Positions 1 through 5,215 of a DNA stretch of 8,173 nucleotides are shown here, piece by piece; position 1 is the first letter of the stretch; each line of letters starts with the position of its first letter. The stretch lies in the NCBI GenBank assembly GCA_964649445.1, contig CAZYPS010000083.1:1-8173 (forward strand). Reading direction: 5' to 3'. Origin of the DNA: JAGXLP01 sp964649445. GTDB taxonomy: Bacteria; Bipolaricaulota; Bipolaricaulia; M55B111. The notes beneath the pieces are model-generated. The model was given only the letters and a program-made list of their open reading frames with translations. It was not told the DNA's origin and ran no database searches. The translations under genes and the position numbers were made by a program.

Positions 1-136
1 CCCCGCTGGGGAAATTGATCCCTGGTTTTGTCGAACGGTTTCCAAAGCTAGTTTTCACATAAAATGCTACACTATGGGGAACCCTCGGGAACGGAACTAA
101 CCAATTAACCGAGTTGCTGTTAATAGAAGTCCAGTA

Positions 137-177
137 GTCGAACCAAACTCGACAATGATAATCCCGGTACGGGATTA
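137..177. promoter_or_regulatory. Two adjacent inverted repeats upstream of the DUF362 gene
   Basis: Two perfect inverted repeats lie side by side. The first is GTCGA/TCGAC with a 7-base spacer (137-153). The second is TAATCCCG/CGGGATTA with a 3-base spacer (159-177), a near-continuous 19-base palindrome. The second ends about 10 bases upstream of the proposed -35 box at 188, so it sits where an activator or repressor could bind. No T-run follows it, so a terminator for an upstream gene is less likely. No known riboswitch or RNA family was recognised in bases 1-218. Confidence 0.4.
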
Positions 178-187
178 GCTGGTCAAG

Positions 188-215
188 TGGACAATAGAAG
201 GAATTCCGTTAAAAT
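188..215 (+). promoter_or_regulatory. Probable sigma-70 promoter for the DUF362 gene
   Basis: TGGACA (188-193) and TAAAAT (210-215) are separated by 16 bases; each box is one mismatch from consensus. The predicted transcript would begin near base 222. That leaves a leader of about 57 bases before the ATG at 279 and excludes the GTG at 219 as a start. Confidence 0.5.
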
Positions 216-278
216 AAAGTGATGGTCTTTTCGAAGAAAGGTGTAGTTTTCGTCCGGAAAGTTAAACGGGAGGTAAAA

Positions 279-1331
279 ATGAAGTTCGGTAGTAACGAGA
301 ACGACGAAAAGAATGGTATTTTGTCCGATAGAATGGACAGAAGAAGCTTTCTTCGCGGGCTCTCCGGGGCTTCGCTCACATGGTTTCTTGGAGCAAAAAT
401 GGCAGAAGCCGGAGGGGACAACGAGGAATCCAGGAATCAGGAACATGAAACCCGGGTAGCCGTAGTAAAGACCGAGGATCGAAAGGAAGGGATACAAAAA
501 GCCGTTTCACTTCTCAATCTGGACGGTAAATTCGAGGACTCCGAAGTACTTATCAAACCGAACTTTAACACCGCCGATCCGTTTCCGGCCTCGACTCACA
601 ACGACACGTTAGTCAAAATAGTTGAAGAACTCCGAAACCAAGAAGCAAACTCGATAACGCTGGGAGAAAGAAGCGGACCTCCACCAACGGACCAGGTGCT
701 TTCCGATAAGGGAATTTACGAACTGGCCGAGAACCTGGACATCGATCTTGTAAATTTTGACGAGCTTCCGGAAGAAGCCCTTCCCGTGCAAAATCCACCG
801 AAGAGCCACTGGAGCGACGGATTCCGAGTGGCCAGACCAATTCTGGAGGCCGACAGGGTAGTCTCCACCCCATGTTTGAAAACCCATCAATTCGGCGGCG
901 AATTCACTATGTCGCTTAAGCTGTCGGTCGGGATAGTCCCGAGGCGAGGATACAACTATATGGGCGAACTGCATTCCTCTTCCAATATGAGAAAAATGAT
1001 CGCCGAAATAAATCAGGTCTACTCCCCCGGTCTAATACTTATGGACGCAATGAAAGTCTTCACCGACGGCGGTCCGTCCTATGGCGACCGTGAAAGTCCA
1101 AACTTAGTCGTGGCGGGAACCGACCGGATTGCTATAGATGCAGTTGGTATAGCTATCTTGAAAACGTTAGGTTCAAACGAAGAAATAATGGGAACCGATG
1201 CCTTTCAGCAGGAACAAATTAAGCGAGCCATTGAACTCGGACTTGGCGTCGATGGTCCTGATAAAATTAACCTGATTGGGAACGAAAAAACTCAGTCAGT
1301 AATAAGTGAAATCCGAACACACCTTACCTGA
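279..1331 (+). CDS. Tat-exported DUF362-family protein
   Basis: A 350-residue protein of the DUF362 family, a group of uncharacterised, often redox-associated proteins; no reaction can be assigned. The ATG at 279 is chosen because GGGAGGT (268-274) lies 4 bases upstream, while the in-frame GTG at 219 and ATG at 222 lack such a site and precede or sit at the predicted transcript start. Residues 20-27 read DRRSFLRG, a twin-arginine motif. A short hydrophobic stretch follows to about residue 39 and then AEAGG, so export in a folded state across the membrane is likely. The n-region before the arginines is long and charged. The DUF362 domain covers about residues 60-330, with recognisable family signatures: VLIKPNFN near 90-97, CLKTH at 199-203, the following SLKLSVG stretch, and a later LMDA...GGPSYG segment. 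No cysteine cluster for an iron-sulfur centre is present, unlike DUF362 proteins fused to ferredoxin domains. It appears to be a single-gene transcript. Confidence 0.85.
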   Translation: MKFGSNENDEKNGILSDRMDRRSFLRGLSGASLTWFLGAKMAEAGGDNEESRNQEHETRVAVVKTEDRKEGIQKAVSLLNLDGKFEDSEVLIKPNFNTADPFPASTHNDTLVKIVEELRNQEANSITLGERSGPPPTDQVLSDKGIYELAENLDIDLVNFDELPEEALPVQNPPKSHWSDGFRVARPILEADRVVSTPCLKTHQFGGEFTMSLKLSVGIVPRRGYNYMGELHSSSNMRKMIAEINQVYSPGLILMDAMKVFTDGGPSYGDRESPNLVVAGTDRIAIDAVGIAILKTLGSNEEIMGTDAFQQEQIKRAIELGLGVDGPDKINLIGNEKTQSVISEIRTHLT

Positions 1332-1406
1332 AATCTTTTTCACCTGTCATGGCATTCTGTCACTATAATTGTCAGCCGTAAAAGTTCTCCCAATTAAATA
1401 ATATAA

Positions 1407-1440
1407 CCCTGGCCCGAGCGGGGATTTTAAAAAAATATTT
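1407..1440 (+). terminator. Weak candidate terminator after the DUF362 gene
   Basis: CCCTG (1407-1411) can pair with CGGGG (1419-1423), including one G-U pair, around a 7-base loop. It is followed by an AT-only stretch, ATTTTAAAAAAATATTTT. The stem is short, so this is tentative. It lies about 75 bases after the stop codon. Confidence 0.3.
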
Positions 1441-1477
1441 TGAAACAAGTCTCGTAACCCCACCATCAACAACTCAC

Positions 1478-1496
1478 CAACCCCGACCGGGGGTTG
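1478..1496. promoter_or_regulatory. Inverted repeat overlapping the hsp20 -35 box
   Basis: CAACCCC (1478-1484) and GGGGTTG (1490-1496) form a perfect 7-base inverted repeat with spacer GACCG. Its right arm overlaps the first three bases of the TTGAAA -35 box. It could be a second regulator site or an upstream hairpin; no T-run follows. Confidence 0.35.
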
Positions 1497-1521
1497 AAAG
1501 AGCGTTCATGATTTTTATAAT
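1494..1521 (+). promoter_or_regulatory. Strong sigma-70 promoter for hsp20
   Basis: TTGAAA (1494-1499) and a perfect TATAAT (1516-1521) are separated by 16 bases. The predicted start of transcription is near base 1528, giving a leader of about 64 bases that contains the operator at 1532-1558. Confidence 0.75.
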
Positions 1522-1531
1522 AAAATTGAAG

Positions 1532-1558
1532 TTAGCAGAGTGAGGGTCATTCTGCTAA
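1532..1558 (+). promoter_or_regulatory. CIRCE-like heat-shock operator
   Basis: TTAGCAGAG (1532-1540), a 9-base spacer, then TTCTGCTAA (1550-1558). The arms are inverted repeats with one mismatch, at the innermost position. The 9-N9-9 geometry and the outer TTAGCA...TGCTAA match the HrcA-binding CIRCE element (TTAGCACTC-N9-GAGTGCTAA), while the inner three bases of each arm differ. It starts about 5 bases after the predicted transcription start, the usual place for CIRCE, and precedes a heat-shock gene. Control by HrcA or an HrcA-like repressor is inferred; no hrcA gene lies in the window. Confidence 0.65.
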
Positions 1559-1591
1559 ATAAAGCACAATCACTAAAAGGAGGTGGAATAC

Positions 1592-2053
1592 ATGGCTCTT
1601 CCTTCCGACAGAAGAAGCAGAAGAAACCGTACCCCATCTCCGTTCAGCACTGGTGGCTTCCTCGATGACCTCTTCCAGGACCTGGAGGATACCTTCTTCA
1701 GGGGAAGTACCGGACTAACCGGGCTGGGCAACACCGATATATACGAAAAGGCCGGTAAACTCCACTACGAACTGGAACTTCCTGGCCTGACCAAGGATCA
1801 GATAAACATCCAGGCAAAGGACGACCAGTTGGTAATCACCGGGGAGATAAAGCAAAAAGAAGAAGAGGACGAAGTCGACTACCTGAGTCGAGGTCGCCGT
1901 TACGGTAGGTTCCGCAGAACGTTGCCCCTGCCGGAAGAGGTCGAAGACCCCGAAAAGCTTTCCGCCAAGTTTGAACACGGAGTCCTCGAGATAACTGCCG
2001 AACTTTCCGAGTCCATCGGCGAAGAGGAAGCCATAGACGTGAAAATCGAATAG
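1592..2053 (+). CDS. Hsp20 / alpha-crystallin small heat-shock protein
   Basis: A 153-residue ATP-independent chaperone that would bind unfolding proteins in the cytoplasm as large oligomers. The ATG at 1592 is chosen because AGGAGGTG (1578-1585) lies 6 bases upstream; the in-frame GTG at 1583 is inside that site. The N-terminal arm (1-45) is basic, then rich in Phe and Leu (FLDDLFQDLEDTFF at 23-36). The alpha-crystallin domain spans about 46-138, with the ELPGLTKDQINI segment near 62-73 and the family signature AKFEHGVLEI at 125-134. The C-terminus reads AIDVKIE, a V-x-I version of the I-x-I motif that docks on neighbouring subunits. An acidic loop (KQKEEEDEVD, 87-96) precedes SRGRRYGRFRR. 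Length and layout are normal for class A Hsp20. It is monocistronic, with its own promoter, operator and terminator. Confidence 0.95.
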   Translation: MALPSDRRSRRNRTPSPFSTGGFLDDLFQDLEDTFFRGSTGLTGLGNTDIYEKAGKLHYELELPGLTKDQINIQAKDDQLVITGEIKQKEEEDEVDYLSRGRRYGRFRRTLPLPEEVEDPEKLSAKFEHGVLEITAELSESIGEEEAIDVKIE

Positions 2054-2069
2054 CCAAAATCGACAGACC

Positions 2070-2095
2070 AAGGGGCCGGACCTTCCGGCCCCTTT
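2070..2095 (+). terminator. Intrinsic terminator of hsp20
   Basis: AAGGGGCCGGA (2070-2080) pairs perfectly with TCCGGCCCCTT (2084-2094) around a 3-base loop. It begins 16 bases after the stop codon and ends in a short TTT. The stem is GC-rich and very stable, although the T-run is short. Confidence 0.8.
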
Positions 2096-2248
2096 GAGTT
2101 ATCCTTAATCCTCTGTCTTGCTCTTTTTGGACCTAAAATCTTCATCGCCTCGACCGCAGCTAGTACCGACCGGAATTCGGTTCTACTTATCCATCCCAAT
2201 ATCCCAGTAACCAACAGATAGGGTAGACATCCGGCGAGCCTGCCGCAT

Positions 2249-2256
2249 GGAGGTGA
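2249..2256 (+). promoter_or_regulatory. Shine-Dalgarno site that fixes the otsA start
   Basis: GGAGGTGA is a full anti-SD match located 8 bases before the ATG at 2265. The in-frame ATG at 2247 overlaps this site and is therefore not the start. No convincing sigma-70 promoter was found between the hsp20 terminator and this site. Confidence 0.75.
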
Positions 2257-2264
2257 TACCAATA

Positions 2265-3755
2265 ATGAGCAGTGCGGAAGGCAAATACATAGTCGTCTCC
2301 AACGCCGAGCCCTACAAACACGAAAAAGGGAAAGATGGCGTAACCGTCTGTAAAGAAGTAGAAGGCGGGCTTACCACAGCCATGAATCCTCAAATGAGGC
2401 AGACCGGCGGAGTCTGGATTGCCTACGGCAGAGGTGAGAAGGACTTCTCGGTAACCGACTCCGATGGCGAGGTAAAGGTCCCCGACTACCCTTCGGTTCC
2501 CAAAGAGGACAAATATACACTAAAGAGGCTCGACTTTCCGGACTCCCAGTACAGAAGCTTCTACAGGGGATATGCCAACCGGATACTGTGGCCGATCTTC
2601 CACTCGTTTCCGACCAAAGCCGACCTTCAAAAGGAGTATACCTACTGGAAGGAAGGCTACCTTCCTACCAACAAGGAATACGCAAAAGCGGTGATAGAAA
2701 TTTACGAACCCGGCGACACTATATGGGTCCACGACTACCACCTGGCCCTGGTACCCAAGCTGGTAAGAAACCAGCTGCCGGAGGCAAAAATCGGACTGTT
2801 CTGGCACATACCCTGGCCGCCCTGGGAGAATTTCGGCAAGATACCCCACCGGGAGGAGATAGTTAAAGGATTAGCCGCGGCGGACCTCATAGGTCTCCAC
2901 CTGGACAAGTACGCCCGGAACCTGCTCAACTGTGCGGATCAGGTCGGGGCAGACGTCGAAGTCGGGTCAAACAGGTTTCAATTGGACGGAGAAGATACTC
3001 AAATTGGTGCCTATCCGCTCGGGGTCGACTACGAGTTCTTCAACGGTACGAATACCGTAAACGAGGAAGCCGACATCAGAGCCAAGTATAACTGTAGCAA
3101 CCTAATTTTGGGGGTGGACCGGCAGGATTACACAAAAGGCATCCCGGAACGTATTCGAGCCTTCAAGGAGTTCCTCGAAAACTATCCTTCCTTTCGAGAG
3201 GAGGTCACTCTCATCCAGCGGACGCCCACAAGCAGAACTGGAATAGAAGAATACAGGATGGAAAAAAGCACCATAAACGACCAGGTCTCCGAGTACAACG
3301 GGAAGTACGGAACCCATAACTGGACACCGATCCATCTTTTCTGGAAGGGAGTACCCCAGCGAGATTTGATTGCCGAGTATCGGGCAGCAGACATCGGACT
3401 GGTTACCCCCGGCTTGGACGGAATGAATCTGGTTGCCAAGGAATTTATCGCCGCAAACGAGGAACCAAAGGTCCTAATCCTTTCGGAGTTTGCCGGCTCC
3501 AGCCAGCAGCTAGAAGAAGCCCTGCTTGTTAACCCTTACGATCCTGTCCAGGTAGCCGATGCAATAAAGGAAGCCCTGCTGATGCCGGACGATGAGAAAG
3601 AACGCAGGTGGCGTCAGCTCAGGCAGAAAGTAAGCACCGAAGACCTTCCCAGCTGGGCAGAAAGCTTCCTGGAAGACCTGGAGAATGCCCGTCAGCTCCA
3701 CTCGATGACTAAGTTTAGCTTTCCCGAGAGCGAGCCTGAAAAAGGGAGGTCGTGA
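2265..3755 (+). CDS. otsA: Trehalose-6-phosphate synthase (GT20 family)
   Basis: A 496-residue cytoplasmic glycosyltransferase of family GT20. The usual reaction joins a nucleotide-activated glucose to glucose-6-phosphate, giving trehalose-6-phosphate, a precursor of a compatible solute. Motifs align with E. coli OtsA: Tyr100 and Trp109 (Y76, W85), HDYHL at 156-160 with Asp157 (D130), FWHIPWP with His181 (H154), VDRQDYTKG with Arg286 and Lys291 (R262, K267), PTSR with Arg324 (R300), and DGMNLVAKE from Asp385 (D361) to Glu393. The glycine loop EGGL is at 33-36. One feature is odd: the first loop reads VSNAEPY, so Ala14 stands where OtsA has Arg9, a residue involved in binding the sugar phosphate. 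The related glucosylglycerol-phosphate synthase is therefore an alternative. There is no fused phosphatase domain and no otsB in the window. The stop codon overlaps the start of the disA remnant by one base, indicating a former operon. Confidence 0.85.
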   Translation: MSSAEGKYIVVSNAEPYKHEKGKDGVTVCKEVEGGLTTAMNPQMRQTGGVWIAYGRGEKDFSVTDSDGEVKVPDYPSVPKEDKYTLKRLDFPDSQYRSFYRGYANRILWPIFHSFPTKADLQKEYTYWKEGYLPTNKEYAKAVIEIYEPGDTIWVHDYHLALVPKLVRNQLPEAKIGLFWHIPWPPWENFGKIPHREEIVKGLAAADLIGLHLDKYARNLLNCADQVGADVEVGSNRFQLDGEDTQIGAYPLGVDYEFFNGTNTVNEEADIRAKYNCSNLILGVDRQDYTKGIPERIRAFKEFLENYPSFREEVTLIQRTPTSRTGIEEYRMEKSTINDQVSEYNGKYGTHNWTPIHLFWKGVPQRDLIAEYRAADIGLVTPGLDGMNLVAKEFIAANEEPKVLILSEFAGSSQQLEEALLVNPYDPVQVADAIKEALLMPDDEKERRWRQLRQKVSTEDLPSWAESFLEDLENARQLHSMTKFSFPESEPEKGRS

Positions 3756-4612
3756 TGAGTGAGGAAAGCCTTAAAAATATACTTGAGTAGATCGCACTGG
3801 AACTGAGATGAGAAAAGGTTTGAACAGGATTGTTAGCCAGAATCACGGGGATTGATCCTAGTCGCACCAAGAGAAAAAGCAAAAGAGATAATTAACTCCT
3901 GACTGGAACTGGACGAGCCTTTTTCACCCCAACGGTTAGCGGAGATGTCTAAAAAGGACAGAGCTATAGTTATCGGTCCGGACAAAGAACTGTTCCTTTA
4001 CGCAAATGCGCACCTGGTTCCCAGTCCAACCATGTCCACACGGGAGACGGGAACCAGGCACCGAACTGCGGAAAGAGTGGCAAAACAGCTTGGAGTATTC
4101 GTCATTACGGTATCCAAGAGCGCGACGAGATAAATATTTATCACCCGGATGGGCGTTACAAACTGGAAGATCCAGTCTCACTTATGACCGAAGTCAACCA
4201 GACTATGTTAATCCTGGATCAGTACAGAGAGTACCTGAATAGGGCTCTGGAGGAACTGACGACAGCCGAATTTGCCGGTAGGGTTCAACCACGACACCTG
4301 AAAGAAGTCCTGGTGAAAGTGGCTCAGTTGTTCGACGTCAGGGAGGACATATCGGAAATGGTTACCGAGCTCGGAGAGAAAAAGAAGGTCCTCGACAAAA
4401 GAATAGGTAACCTTGTAGAAGGAGTGAAAAGGAATTTGAAAACTTGGTAGAGGATTTTAAAGGAGATCCGGAGAAGTCAATCGAACAAATCGAGGAGGAG
4501 GTTCTCTAATTATCCCAAGTCGAGTCCCCATTACCAAACGGGGCTCTAAAGATCCTCGGTTATTCCTGACAAAACTCAAAGTTCTTGGAGCCACAGAAGC
4601 TGGACCCGGGAA
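3755..4612 (+). pseudogene. disA: Decayed disA (diadenylate cyclase, c-di-AMP synthase)
   Basis: The remains of DisA, which makes the second messenger c-di-AMP from two ATP and scans DNA. The ATG at 3755 overlaps the otsA stop and has GGGAGGT (3744-3750) 4 bases upstream. DisA homology runs through all three frames: MSEESLKNILE, then IALELR, GLNRIVSQNHG, GLILVAPREKAKEIINS, LELDEPFSPQRLAEMSKKD, a segment around ETGTRHRTAERVAKQ (to 4120), the linker helices (about 4121-4430), and KEFENLVEDF through KILGYS to about 4610. In-frame stops lie at 3788 (TAG), 3809, 3900 and 4567 (TGA) and 4507 (TAA). Frame changes occur near 3812, 3849, 4120 and 4430, mostly explicable as single-base losses in short runs. 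The RHR motif (4056-4064) survives, but the conserved DGA motif reads Asp-Arg-Ala (3957-3965). The C-terminal helix-hairpin-helix DNA-binding domain, expected to about 4820, cannot be read with confidence. Confidence 0.85.
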
Positions 4613-4626
4613 TTACATCCCGGGTC
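4603..4626. repeat. Perfect inverted repeat around CCCGGG
   Basis: GACCCGGG (4603-4610) and CCCGGGTC (4619-4626) are perfect inverted arms around an 8-base loop. The loop contains the TAA stop of the minus-strand small ORF, so the hairpin could help end that transcript, although no T-run follows on either strand. It also sits where recognisable disA homology ends. Confidence 0.45.
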
Positions 4627-4843
4627 GAAGGAACCTCTTCAGAAATTTGAACCTATCGAGCGGCAGATCCCAGAGTTCTGACTGGTTAATAGCCCTTAGA
4701 AGACACTTAGTCCCTACTTTCTTGGCACCCGAAAGGGCAATTCGACTCCAAAGCTTACAGGATAAACCGAGAAAACCCAGCAGTAATACCGAACCTGCTA
4801 TAAGGACGAGAACCAACAGAGATAGGCAAACTCCCCTCCTCAT
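4613..4843 (-). CDS. Possible small single-pass membrane protein
   Basis: Not recognised as any family. The ATG at 4843 has GGAGGTG (complement of 4850-4856) 6 bases upstream, the same SD type as hsp20 and otsA, which is the main reason to take it seriously. The in-frame GTG at 4852 lies at the edge of that site. The 76-residue product begins MRRG and then has a hydrophobic stretch of about 24 residues (LSLLVLVLIAGSVLLLGFLG, 7-26, plus flanks), as in a signal anchor. It continues as a basic tail (ALSGAKKVGTKCLLR, then RFKFLKRFLRPGM). Inserted with its N-terminus inside, it would be a small membrane protein with an outside tail. Against it: it lies antisense to where the DisA C-terminal domain should be, and it has no known relatives that I can name. 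It could also be a remnant. Confidence 0.4.
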   Translation of the reverse strand: MRRGVCLSLLVLVLIAGSVLLLGFLGLSCKLWSRIALSGAKKVGTKCLLRAINQSELWDLPLDRFKFLKRFLRPGM

Positions 4844-5215
4844 TTCTCCCACCTCCCGCAGATAAGTCCAAGGATTTTGATTTGGGGAACCGTCTTAACC
4901 CCGTCTCCTCAGGTGAAGTTTGAAGGTGCCTCCATCACCGGTGGATGTTATAGAGAATGAGAGTTAGAAAGACATTTGCTTTTTTCGGTCGTTAGAGGTA
5001 TTGAGTAAAAAAGGCAGACTCCCCTCACTTCAAAGTTTAATCAATATATCCGTGGTGCTCAATTCCGCCGGCTCAAATCAAGCGAGAGGCCTCACGACTC
5101 TCCTGGCCTGCTCAAAGAGGTTTCTAGTTTCTCCATTAGACATTTGGACATTTGCCGTTCTCGTCAAAACCTCCAACGACCGACTCACTTTAATTCTTTA
5201 GCCACAGCTTTAGAT
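4844..5215. other. Gene-poor stretch with a possible decayed small gene on the minus strand
   Basis: No intact gene is supported here. On the minus strand, directly after the propeller gene, a broken reading can be followed. ATG 5219 overlaps the propeller stop (ATGA) but closes after nine codons. A second frame reads ESKAVAKELK up to a stop. A third, from about 5188, reads SRSLEVLTRTANVQMSNGE, continues through NLFEQARRVVRPLA to a stop near 5080, then FEPAELSTTDILIKL to another stop near 5030, and ends with SNDRKKQM near 4970. The order of two amphipathic helices, a short linker and a charged C-terminal motif recalls GatC-like small amidotransferase subunits, but the resemblance is weak. A short palindrome CACCGGTG lies at 4936-4943. 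No tRNA, rRNA or promoter was recognised. Confidence 0.3.

Noticed and set aside
3..62. C-terminal end of an upstream gene (reads PLGKLIPGFVERF... to a TAA at 60)
   Set aside because: Only 19 codons are available, with no recognisable family and other frames equally possible.
3945..4133. Stand-alone 62-residue ORF with the RHR motif
   Set aside because: It is an internal piece of DisA with no SD site of its own and an in-frame DisA reading upstream; it is part of the pseudogene.
4184..4450. Stand-alone 88-residue helical ORF
   Set aside because: It aligns with the DisA linker domain and continues the DisA reading from 4121 without a gene start, so it is part of the same pseudogene.
3755..4612. 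TGA read as glycine (alternative genetic code), because at least one TGA in the disA region (3900), and possibly 4567, falls where glycine fits
   Set aside because: TGA ends intact neighbouring genes (DUF362, otsA, aldolase, propeller), and the region also has TAG, TAA and several frameshifts, which a code change cannot explain.
3755..4612. Trehalose-6-phosphate phosphatase (otsB), expected after otsA
   Set aside because: No HAD-phosphatase motif (DxDxT) appears in any frame; the readable segments match DisA instead.
4647..4865. Plus-strand 72-residue ORF
   Set aside because: It lacks an SD site and its composition is the antisense image of the hydrophobic minus-strand ORF.
5001..5201. Plus-strand 66-residue ORF
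   Set aside because: It needs a TTG start with poorly spaced SD-like bases, has no recognisable domain, and opposes a more protein-like minus-strand reading.
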